The notes beneath the pieces were generated by a model. It was not told the origin of the DNA, did no database searches, and saw only the letters and a list, made by a program, of their open reading frames with translations. Positions 1-6,422 of a stretch of DNA of 10,845 bases are shown piece after piece. Within the stretch, counting starts at the first letter, position 1. The number at the start of each line of letters is the position of its first letter. The stretch comes from Candidatus Melainabacteria bacterium (GTDB taxonomy: Bacteria > Cyanobacteriota > Vampirovibrionia > Obscuribacterales > Obscuribacteraceae): positions 1 through 10,845 of the forward strand of contig JACQVM010000391.1 of NCBI GenBank assembly GCA_016209785.1, in the 5' to 3' direction. Made by a program: the position numbers and the translations under genes.

Positions 1-146
1 ATGAATGGCCAAAGTTCCCGACAAACCAGCCTACCTGTTTCCATAGCTAAAGCATCTTGAGCTAGCCTAGCTAACAACGGACTCTGAGAGCAGCCCCAAT
101 TAATTCTTGCAATGAGATTGGGAAACCAGCGTGGCAATTGACTCAT
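1..146 (-). CDS. Possible 5' end of a divergent gene, cut by the left edge
   Basis: On the minus strand an ATG at 146-144 opens a frame that stays open to the left edge, about 48 codons beginning MSQLPRWFPNLIARINW. The frame itself is open from about position 188. An AAAGG-like ribosome site lies about 10 nt upstream on that strand. The translation has a mix of Arg, Leu, Ala and acidic residues that looks protein-like, but I recognise no family or motif. An open stretch this long occurs by chance fairly often, so this is weak. The plus strand offers only a competing 19-codon frame ending at TGA 58-60, which could equally be the tail of an upstream gene. Confidence 0.33.
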   Translation of the reverse strand, partial: MSQLPRWFPNLIARINWGCSQSPLLARLAQDALAMETGRLVCRELWPF

Positions 147-351
147 GTTAGTGATGCCTTTAACTATAAAGATGCACGGCTATATACTTTACATCAGCCT
201 GTGCCATGGCTTGTTTCTAGGATTTAATTTTGGGGTTAACAGTTGACCTGGACGGCAGTACTGTGCAGCAATTTGCCTGACTAATGGTCTAACAAGGTTG
301 CTACCAATGTGAAAAACAATAAATTCAGGTAGCATGAGGTGTGATGAACAA
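147..351. other. Intergenic stretch upstream of the seven-gene operon
   Basis: This stretch must carry the operon promoter if the operon is transcribed from here. A TTGACC at 243-248 resembles a -35 box but has no good -10 box at 16-18 nt. TATAAA at 165-170 and TATACT at 183-188 resemble -10 boxes but lack matching -35 boxes. Small palindromes GTTAAC (235-240) and CAGTACTG (256-263) are present, of unknown meaning. I see no tRNA, riboswitch or terminator hairpin. No promoter can be assigned with confidence. Confidence 0.4.
336..341 (+). promoter_or_regulatory. Ribosome binding site GAGGTG for the first hydrolase gene
   Basis: GAGGTG lies 10 nt before the ATG at 352. The alternative in-frame ATG at 334 has no purine-rich site at a suitable distance and would itself overlap this one. 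This decides the start in favour of 352. Confidence 0.55.
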
Positions 352-1203
352 ATGCTAAACCAAGCAGAATCAGAATATCTTCATGCCTCAGACGGACAAC
401 GCCTTTATCTTAGATACTGGTATGGCAAGCCTTCTCAGCCAATTGTAATTTACCTCCATGGCATTGAAGGACATAGTGAATGGTTTCAGTGGACAGCCAG
501 TTGGCTTAACCAGCAGGGAATGTCTATTTTAGTTCCGGACCGAAGGGGTGCTGGGAAAAATTTTCAAGACAGGGGACATCTTTCCAGTTATCAACAACTA
601 CTCAGTGATATTGAGCTTACGTTGCTGAGTGCCAAGGGTAGGCAGCCGCAAAGTCCCTTGTTTCTTCTAGGTAATTGCTGGGGAGCTAAAGCAGCCATTA
701 TTACTGCCTTAAGAGCTAGCCAAGCTGTCTCGGGGCTAATACTGACATCGCCTGCACTGAAGGTGAAAGTAGATGTTAGTTTTATAGACAAGCTCCAGAT
801 TATAATGTCCTGGCTTGCCGGCTCAAGAAAGGGGTTTGCCATTCCGCTTGTCCCTGAAATGTTTACCGACAATGCTCACTACCTTGATTACATCAAGCAG
901 GACTCCTTGCGCTTAACTCAAGCAACGGCTTCATTTTTTGTGGAGAGCATGAAGCTGACTTGGCTAGCTAATCGTGCTGCAAGATTGCTAGCTGTCCCAG
1001 TTTTGTTAGTGCAGTCGGGCGCTGATCAAATTGTTGACAAGCAAGCTGTTTTAAATTGGTTTGACAGGATTACCTTTCCAGATAAGACAATGCATGTTTT
1101 TCCTGAGTTTGAGCATAGTTTAGACTTTCATGCGTATCCTCAGGACTACTTAAGCCTATTGGTGCAATGGATTAATGCTCATGCAGGGGCTAGGACAGCA
1201 TGA
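352..1203 (+). CDS. Alpha/beta hydrolase with Cys in the nucleophile elbow
   Basis: This is a 283-residue cytosolic protein of the alpha/beta hydrolase fold, closest in style to the lysophospholipase/Hydrolase_4 group. The sequence shows an HGIEGHSEW oxyanion-loop segment near residue 38, a nucleophile elbow G-N-C-W-G with Cys109, an acidic residue Asp225 in SGADQ, and His255 in FEHS. The spacing of acid and His (30 residues) matches the second hydrolase of this window (7494-8750). A Cys in place of the usual Ser recalls dienelactone hydrolase (G-x-C-x-G). It therefore may be a thiol hydrolase, thioesterase or acyl transferase rather than a lipase; this is inference. No signal peptide is seen. 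It overlaps the next gene by 4 nt (ATGA), so the two are probably translationally coupled. The start at 352 is preferred over the ATG at 334 because of GAGGTG at 336-341. Confidence 0.88.
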   Translation: MLNQAESEYLHASDGQRLYLRYWYGKPSQPIVIYLHGIEGHSEWFQWTASWLNQQGMSILVPDRRGAGKNFQDRGHLSSYQQLLSDIELTLLSAKGRQPQSPLFLLGNCWGAKAAIITALRASQAVSGLILTSPALKVKVDVSFIDKLQIIMSWLAGSRKGFAIPLVPEMFTDNAHYLDYIKQDSLRLTQATASFFVESMKLTWLANRAARLLAVPVLLVQSGADQIVDKQAVLNWFDRITFPDKTMHVFPEFEHSLDFHAYPQDYLSLLVQWINAHAGARTA

Positions 1204-2381
1204 AAATTAGCAGCATCGATGTGTTTTGCGTGCGGCTTCCTTTTTACTTTAAATTTAAGCACAGCTTAGCTACACGTGCATTTTCAGAAAATCTAGTTGT
1301 TCGTGTGTGCCTTACGGATGGTACTGTCGGTTATGGCGAGGGCGTGCCACGTGACTATGTCACTGGCGAGAATATTGACGTTGCCGCAGAGACTATAAGA
1401 CAACGTTATGTGCCACGGTTTGTCGGACTGGATGTTTCTAATTGTGCTTATGCAATTAACGCCCTGGAAGGAAATTTTGAAGAATTGCGACTAGGCAAAA
1501 TAGCACAGGGAGCGGCTTGGTGTGCTCTTGAGCTGGCCATACTGGATGCAGTGTCGCGTGCTCATGACTTGCCGCTTTCCACATGCGTGGGGCCACTGAA
1601 ATCTTCGTCGATAGCTTATGGGGCTGTAGTTCCTTTTTGTGGGACTAAAGCTTTTCTAGCTCTCCTGCTCTTCTATAAGCTTTATGGTTTTTCTACGGTC
1701 AAAGTAAAAGTAGGGCGTAATCTGGAAGAAGATGTCCAGCGTATCAAATTAGCTAGAAAGATTTTAGGTCCATTAGTTGTCTTGCGGGTTGATGCCAACT
1801 GTGCCTGGAGTGCAGATGATGCAATATATGCTGCTGAACGGATGCGACCGTTTGGTGTTGTGTCCATTGAGCAGCCGGTTCCTGCCAATGACTTGAGTGG
1901 GCTAGCACGTGTAACAGGCTTGGTGAGTGAGGAGATTATTGTTGATGAGTCTTTGTTGACTATAGAGCAAGCTCAAGCACTAGCTGAATCTCGCATATGC
2001 ACTGGTTTCAACATTCGACTGTCTAAAGTTGGTGGCATCCTTGCAGCAAAAAAAATGGTCAATATTGCTAGAGATGCAAGTATTAATTGTCATTTGGGTG
2101 CCCAGGTGGGTGAAAGTGGCATTTTAAGTGCAGCGGGTCGTATTTTTGCCCTCATTGAAGCGCCATTTAAGAACTATGAGGGCTCCAACAACCGGTTTTT
2201 GCTTAAGGAGGATCTTACACAAGAAGACCTTACAGTTGGGTGGAAAGGCTATGGCAGTCCGACAAGAGGGGCTGGTCTTGGTGTCACTGTTAATACTGAG
2301 CGTCTGATGCGCTTGAGTCGGACATGTGAGCGAGCAGTTCATTTAGCTAATACAGTTTCGTCCACGCAAGAGGGGAGCTAA
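1200..2381 (+). CDS. Enolase-superfamily enzyme, muconate lactonizing enzyme subgroup
   Basis: This 393-residue protein has the full catalytic apparatus of the MLE subgroup (muconate cycloisomerase, o-succinylbenzoate synthase, dipeptide epimerase). A KVKVG segment supplies Lys168 and Lys170. The Mg2+ ligands are Asp198 (DAN), Glu224 (EQP) and Asp249 (DES). Lys276 sits in LSKVGG, and a GESGILSAAG segment follows near residue 305. The ligand numbers 198/224/249 are the same as those I recall for Pseudomonas putida muconate lactonizing enzyme. Family members abstract a proton alpha to a carboxylate, then isomerise, dehydrate or epimerise. The substrate cannot be read from sequence. The GAQVGES segment replaces the usual specificity loop motifs of dipeptide epimerases, so I would not call it one. 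Its ATG sits in the ATGA overlap with the hydrolase gene, and it is followed after 4 nt by the GH3 gene. Confidence 0.9.
   Translation: MKISSIDVFCVRLPFYFKFKHSLATRAFSENLVVRVCLTDGTVGYGEGVPRDYVTGENIDVAAETIRQRYVPRFVGLDVSNCAYAINALEGNFEELRLGKIAQGAAWCALELAILDAVSRAHDLPLSTCVGPLKSSSIAYGAVVPFCGTKAFLALLLFYKLYGFSTVKVKVGRNLEEDVQRIKLARKILGPLVVLRVDANCAWSADDAIYAAERMRPFGVVSIEQPVPANDLSGLARVTGLVSEEIIVDESLLTIEQAQALAESRICTGFNIRLSKVGGILAAKKMVNIARDASINCHLGAQVGESGILSAAGRIFALIEAPFKNYEGSNNRFLLKEDLTQEDLTVGWKGYGSPTRGAGLGVTVNTERLMRLSRTCERAVHLANTVSSTQEGS
2371..2377 (+). promoter_or_regulatory. Ribosome binding site AGGGGAG for the GTG-started GH3 gene
   Basis: AGGGGAG lies inside the last codons of the preceding gene and ends 8 nt before the GTG at 2386. 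No ATG is available in frame nearby, so this site supports the GTG start. Confidence 0.7.
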
Positions 2382-2385
2382 AAGG

Positions 2386-4074
2386 GTGTTATCAGGGCGT
2401 GTAGAGATTAGCATTGGACAATGGTTTCGAGCTCTCACTCATGTACGACACTTTAAATCCGCACTCCAGGATCCTGGCTGTGCTCAAGCCAGAAAACTTA
2501 TGCAAATAGTACGGGCTAATGAAAGGTGCATGTTTGGGAAAAGACACCACTTTGACAAGATATCATCAATACAGGACTTTCAGTCCCTTGTTCCGCCGGC
2601 TTGTTATGAGGACTTGTATCCCTATCTTGAGAAGTCCATGAATGGAGAACGCAAGCAACTTACCTCAGAAGAGCCTTTCATGTATGCTACTACCAGCGGT
2701 ACTACAGCAAAGCCAAAATTTATTCCAATTACAAAAGCTCATCTTAGGGACTATACGCATGCCTTTCAAATTCATAACTATCATATGATTCAGGACTACC
2801 CTGACAGGGCATCCGGGAGGTTTTTGATTGTAAGCAGCAATGATGAGGAGGGTCAGCTTCCTAATGGGTTGCCTTATGGGGCTGTTTCAGGCTTGCTTTA
2901 CCGTAAGCAACCACCAGTTATCCGTAAGTATTTTGCTTTGCCTTATGAGATATGCAAAATCAAAGATGTTGATGCTAAGTATTACCTTATGCTGAGAATG
3001 GCACTGCCTGAGCGGGTTACTGCTATTTTGTGCTGCAATCCATCGAGCTTGCTCCTGCTGGCTGATCAATTGCGCGAGCATGCTGGCGATCTCATTAAGG
3101 ATGTCCATGACGGAACAATCAAAGAGTGCTACAGACCTCCTGCAGCATTGGCCAATGCCTTTGAGGAAAAGCTAACTCCTAACCCAGACAAAGCACGGGC
3201 CCTTGAGCGCATGCTAAGCAATTACGGTAGGCTGTTGCCTAAGGTGGTTTGGCCTGACCTTGGCGTTATATCCTGCTGGAAAGGGGGACCTATGTCCTTT
3301 TATCTTGAGCAGCTTCTGTATGGCTATGGGGATATCCCTGTACGTGACTTTGGTTATATGGCCTCCGAAGGACGAGGCACTATTCCCCTGACAAGTGATG
3401 GTGCAGGTGGTGTAGCCGCTCTTACAAGTCACTTTTTTGAATTTGTTGCCGAGGAAGACATGGAAAGCAATAGACCTACTTTCCTTACCTTGGAACAAAT
3501 TCAGTTGCACAAACGTTACTATGTATACTTCACTACTGCCGCTGGACTGTATCGCTATAACATTAATGATTTGGTGGAGGTTGTTGGCTTTTACGAAAGA
3601 ACCCCAGTGATTCAGTTTGTTCGCAAGGGCTTAGGAGTTAGTTCTATAACTGGAGAGAAATTGACTGAGGAGCAGGTAAGGGTTGCCTTGTGTTATGCCG
3701 TAAGGCAGCTTAAGTTAAATGAGATCAAGCATTTTACTGCCTGTGTACAGCTTAGCCATCCTCCTCATTATTGTTGTTTTGTTGAACTGAGTGGAAACTT
3801 ACCCGAGTCGTTGCGTAATGAATTCCTCCGTATTTTTGATCAATCACTGCAATTGCAGAATCCTGAGTATCAAGACAAGCGGGGTACAAAGCGCCTTGGT
3901 GCGCCAAGCTTTATGATTGTTCCACAAGGTACCTATACGAAATTAAGACAACAAAGAGTGTTGGAAGGTGCACCGGAGGCGCAAGTAAAACTTCCACTGC
4001 TAAGCTGTCGCAATGATTTTGGAGATAGGATTGCAGCGTTGGCAGAGTCAGGAACAGACAAGAATTACAAGTAA
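2386..4074 (+). CDS. GH3-family acyl-adenylating ligase (auxin-responsive GH3-like)
   Basis: This 562-residue protein matches the GH3 family over its whole length. Plant members adenylate a carboxylic acid (auxin, jasmonate, benzoates, isochorismate) and transfer it to an amino acid. Three ATP-binding motifs are visible: the P-loop-like YATTSGTTAKPKFIPIT segment around residues 99-115 (Ser104), the YMASEG motif ending at Glu328-Gly329, and GLYRYNINDLVEV around Asp395, followed by the PVIQFVRKG segment. All key positions look intact, so it is probably active. Bacterial GH3 proteins are mostly uncharacterised. In context it would activate a carboxylate made or modified by the adjacent enolase-superfamily enzyme and hydrolase; the acceptor is unknown. 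Translation starts at GTG with a good AGGGGAG site, 4 nt after the previous stop. No signal peptide or membrane segment is seen. Confidence 0.92.
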   Translation: MLSGRVEISIGQWFRALTHVRHFKSALQDPGCAQARKLMQIVRANERCMFGKRHHFDKISSIQDFQSLVPPACYEDLYPYLEKSMNGERKQLTSEEPFMYATTSGTTAKPKFIPITKAHLRDYTHAFQIHNYHMIQDYPDRASGRFLIVSSNDEEGQLPNGLPYGAVSGLLYRKQPPVIRKYFALPYEICKIKDVDAKYYLMLRMALPERVTAILCCNPSSLLLLADQLREHAGDLIKDVHDGTIKECYRPPAALANAFEEKLTPNPDKARALERMLSNYGRLLPKVVWPDLGVISCWKGGPMSFYLEQLLYGYGDIPVRDFGYMASEGRGTIPLTSDGAGGVAALTSHFFEFVAEEDMESNRPTFLTLEQIQLHKRYYVYFTTAAGLYRYNINDLVEVVGFYERTPVIQFVRKGLGVSSITGEKLTEEQVRVALCYAVRQLKLNEIKHFTACVQLSHPPHYCCFVELSGNLPESLRNEFLRIFDQSLQLQNPEYQDKRGTKRLGAPSFMIVPQGTYTKLRQQRVLEGAPEAQVKLPLLSCRNDFGDRIAALAESGTDKNYK

Positions 4075-4096
4075 ATGGACAATGTAAGAAAGTTTT

Positions 4097-4104
4097 GGAG
4101 AAGG
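4097..4104 (+). promoter_or_regulatory. Ribosome binding site GGAGAAGG
   Basis: GGAGAAGG precedes the ATG at 4108. Its GGAG core is 7 nt away. It fixes the start of the first SDR gene after a 33-nt gap from the GH3 stop codon. Confidence 0.65.
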
Positions 4105-4107
4105 TAA

Positions 4108-5148
4108 ATGACAAAGCTAACAGTGGCAGTCAGTGGGGCAAGTGGTATGGTGGGATTCCATCTAGCACAGCATTTCGCTAGCCGTGGACACACGGTTAAG
4201 GCTCTTGTTAGAAGGACAAGTAAGATTGAAGCTTTAAGAACACTGCCTGGGAATGTCTTGCTTGTGGCTCTCGAGCTGACAGATCATGATGAGCTAGTGG
4301 AAGCTATGCAGGGTGTAGATGTGGTTATTCATGCTGCGGGCTCCGTTGATCCATTAGGACGTCGGCAAGATATTATGAACACCAATGTTGGACTCACCAG
4401 CGCATGCTTGGAAGCAGCCAGAGAAGCCTCAGTCAAGCAGTTTGTGCACATAAGCAGTCTTTCGGTTATTACAGGACAGACAGATCAATTTGCTGTGGCC
4501 GAGGAAGCTCAGCTCAAGTACTGCGGCGAACCGTACGCTGACTCAAAGGTGGATGCTGAGAAACTAGTGTGCAGGCAGATGAGCCATGGACAAATGAAGG
4601 TAACAGTGCTGCGACCGGGGTTTATTTATGGACCGGCAGAGCGTGCCTGGATGCCACGACTTATTGAAACTTTGGCGTCTGGCAAGGCCATGCTCATTGA
4701 TGGGGGCTCCCGCGAAACAAATGTAATTTACATAGGCAATCTCTGCAAGGCAGCAGAAGCAAGTCTTATGAATCCACGAGCTTTTGGACAAGTCTATAAT
4801 CTTACCGATGGACAACAAATAACAAAAAAACAATTGTTTGATGCTATTTGTGATGGGTTAGGACTTCCTAGAGTAACTCGCTCAGTGCCACAGGTTGTCG
4901 CCCGAACAGTGTGCGAATTAGTGTCATCAATTGCACCTTACATGCCCTATCCCATGCAAAAGAAATACTCCCGATTTTCTAGGGCTGCATTTCGTCTTGC
5001 AGGTGTCAATCAAGGCTTTAGCATTGCCAAGGCTGAAGACGACCTTGGTTATGTTGACCGCATTGCTTTTGCTGACGGTATGAAAGAGACACTTAAGTAT
5101 TTTAGTGTTGCTGCTAAAAACCCAGTTTCTTCTCTGGTTGGTAGATAA
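4108..5148 (+). CDS. Extended SDR, NAD(P)-dependent epimerase/dehydratase (3-beta-HSD-like)
   Basis: This 346-residue protein is an extended short-chain dehydrogenase. An N-terminal Rossmann motif GASGMVG occupies residues 10-16. A basic residue after strand 2 (VRRTSK) hints at NADP(H) use. An HAAG segment and a catalytic HISSLS segment follow, and the active-site pair is Tyr143 and Lys147 (YADSK). An RPGFIYGP segment comes after, as in the 3-beta-hydroxysteroid dehydrogenase and dihydroflavonol reductase relatives. The C-terminal part (PYPMQKKYSRFSRAAF onward) is also typical of 3-beta-HSD-like proteins, which often act on hydrophobic alcohols or ketones such as sterols, hopanoid precursors or long-chain beta-keto compounds. 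That substrate class is inference. It sits 33 nt after the GH3 gene and 19 nt before the DUF962 gene. Confidence 0.88.
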   Translation: MTKLTVAVSGASGMVGFHLAQHFASRGHTVKALVRRTSKIEALRTLPGNVLLVALELTDHDELVEAMQGVDVVIHAAGSVDPLGRRQDIMNTNVGLTSACLEAAREASVKQFVHISSLSVITGQTDQFAVAEEAQLKYCGEPYADSKVDAEKLVCRQMSHGQMKVTVLRPGFIYGPAERAWMPRLIETLASGKAMLIDGGSRETNVIYIGNLCKAAEASLMNPRAFGQVYNLTDGQQITKKQLFDAICDGLGLPRVTRSVPQVVARTVCELVSSIAPYMPYPMQKKYSRFSRAAFRLAGVNQGFSIAKAEDDLGYVDRIAFADGMKETLKYFSVAAKNPVSSLVGR

Positions 5149-5167
5149 GGGCATAACAGGCATCTTT

Positions 5168-5461
5168 ATGGCGCTGATTCAACAAGTTTATTTAGATGTC
5201 AGGGCTTTTGTTAGTGATTACATTAAGCGGCATAATCACCCTGTGAATGCTTGGTTGCACCTTATTGGTGTGCCTATGACAGTCTGGGCAATTTACTGGC
5301 TTGTGAGCTGGAAGATAACTGAGGGGCTGTGTTGTTTGGTGGGCGGCTATTTTCTGCAGTATCTTGGTCACCGAGCGCAAGGCAATGAAGTAGGAGAAGT
5401 CATGCTTATCAAGGGCGTTTGGCGGCGCTTAAAGACACTAGGAGGCCAACCACATGACTAA
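5168..5461 (+). CDS. Small DUF962/Mpo1-like membrane protein
   Basis: This is a 97-residue protein with two hydrophobic segments (about residues 29-47 and 53-66) framed by conserved polar motifs: H22-x-H24-PVN27-xxx-H31-xxG-x-P36 before and within the first segment, and G67-H68-xxx-GN73-xxGE77 after the second. This pattern fits DUF962, whose yeast member Mpo1 is an Fe(II)-dependent dioxygenase that shortens 2-hydroxy fatty acids by one carbon in the ER membrane. The several His residues could form the metal site. It is shorter than yeast Mpo1 and resembles the compact bacterial form. A GTG at 5105 in the same frame would give 118 residues but would overlap the preceding gene by 44 nt; the ATG at 5168, with ACAGG just upstream, is preferred. 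Its end overlaps the next gene by 8 nt. The family assignment is moderately sure; the reaction is unknown. Confidence 0.75.
   Translation: MALIQQVYLDVRAFVSDYIKRHNHPVNAWLHLIGVPMTVWAIYWLVSWKITEGLCCLVGGYFLQYLGHRAQGNEVGEVMLIKGVWRRLKTLGGQPHD
5440..5445 (+). promoter_or_regulatory. Consensus ribosome binding site AGGAGG
   Basis: A perfect AGGAGG lies 8 nt before the ATG at 5454, inside the last codons of the DUF962 gene. It is the strongest Shine-Dalgarno in the window and suggests the downstream SDR is translated efficiently despite the 8-nt gene overlap. Confidence 0.75.
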
Positions 5462-6422
5462 CTTTTGTGATAAGCCTGTTGTGGTGATAGCTGGAGCTAC
5501 AGGCTATGTCGGCAGTCATCTAGCATGGAAACTAGCTTCACAAGGCTTGCCTGTTAGATGTCTGGTACGGCCAGAGGCAAAAAAGACTGACACAGACTTT
5601 CTAGCCTCCTTGGGTGTTGACGTGATAAAGGCTTCTTTGGCTGAGCCGGACACAAGCAGGGCTTTGACTGGGGCTCGTGTAGCTGTCCATTTAATTGGCA
5701 GCATAGCTCCAAGCAAAGGAGAGAGCCTGGAGGAACTGCATGTTCAGAATACCAAGCACTTTGTTGAGATGTGCAAGATGGCTGGCATTGGCAAGATAGT
5801 AATGGTATCTGCACTTGGCTCTGGGCCCCGTGCCTTGAGTTGTTATCATCGTACTAAATGGCAGGCTGAGGAGTGTGTGAGACAGTCAGGACTTGAGTAC
5901 ATTATTTTGCGCCCTTCGCTTATTGTAGGTCACCTGGCTGGGCTAAGGGACAGCAAACTGATAAGACGATATCTTGATATTATTGCCTCAGGTCGGTTGG
6001 TGCCTCTTGTAAATGGTGGTATCAACTGCCTTCAGCCTATCTTTATCAAGGATTTAACTGAGGCTTTGCATGCATGCATCCAGTCTAACTCTTTTGGAAC
6101 ATTTGAGCTGGGTGGTGCTAATGTGGTGACCATGCGCCAGCTAATTGAAGAGCTAATGAGAATCAAGAATGCTCACAAACCAATCATAGGGCTGCCAGCA
6201 ATAATTGCAAATGCTATTGCAATTTGCTGTGAGCAGGTTCAGCAAGTGCCTATCATAAGTCGAGATCAAATTATACTGGCATCACAAGACAATATTTGTG
6301 AGCATAATGCTCTTGATACTGTATTTGGTATCCAACCAACCTCTTTACAGGATGCACTGCAAACATATCAAGTTGCTGGACTGCCCAAGGTGGAGCTAGC
6401 CTGCACTAAGGAGAATCAATGA
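5454..6422 (+). CDS. Atypical SDR, NAD(P)-binding protein of the NDUFA9/Ycf39-like group
   Basis: This 322-residue protein has the Rossmann motif GATGYVG at residues 14-20 and LVRPEAK after strand 2. A YHRTK segment (Tyr131, Lys135) is followed by a WQAEECVRQSGLEYIILRPS stretch. That combination (Y-xxx-K-xx-AE-x-V-xx-SGL-xx-x-I-x-RPS) is typical of the atypical SDRs related to complex I subunit NDUFA9, NmrA and Ycf39. Such proteins bind NAD(P)H and act as reductases, quinone-linked chaperones or sensors; unlike some of them, this one keeps the Tyr-Lys pair and could be catalytic. It overlaps the DUF962 gene by 8 nt and the next SDR gene by 4 nt (ATGA), so it belongs to the same translationally coupled set. 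It has no signal peptide. The substrate is unknown. Confidence 0.87.
   Translation: MTNFCDKPVVVIAGATGYVGSHLAWKLASQGLPVRCLVRPEAKKTDTDFLASLGVDVIKASLAEPDTSRALTGARVAVHLIGSIAPSKGESLEELHVQNTKHFVEMCKMAGIGKIVMVSALGSGPRALSCYHRTKWQAEECVRQSGLEYIILRPSLIVGHLAGLRDSKLIRRYLDIIASGRLVPLVNGGINCLQPIFIKDLTEALHACIQSNSFGTFELGGANVVTMRQLIEELMRIKNAHKPIIGLPAIIANAIAICCEQVQQVPIISRDQIILASQDNICEHNALDTVFGIQPTSLQDALQTYQVAGLPKVELACTKENQ

Noticed and set aside
2048..2055. Run of eight A in the MLE gene as a frameshift site
   Set aside because: It codes for Lys-Lys in a conserved region (LAAKKM), has no evident upstream Shine-Dalgarno or downstream stem, and the full-length protein is intact.
3214..3510. Minus-strand ORF of 98 codons inside the GH3 gene
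   Set aside because: It is fully covered by conserved GH3 coding sequence including the YMASEG motif, so it is a shadow frame.
352..4074. OleABCD-type hydrocarbon biosynthesis, because hydrolase, ligase and SDR occur together
   Set aside because: There is no OleA-type thiolase, the ligase is GH3 rather than the ANL-type OleC, and the hydrolase nucleophile is Cys rather than the Asp expected in OleB.
4824..4830. Run of seven A in the first SDR gene as a frameshift or sequencing error
   Set aside because: The reading frame continues with normal SDR sequence on both sides.
5105..5167. N-terminal extension of the DUF962 protein from GTG 5105
   Set aside because: It overlaps the preceding gene by 44 nt without a ribosome site, and family motifs begin only after the ATG at 5168.
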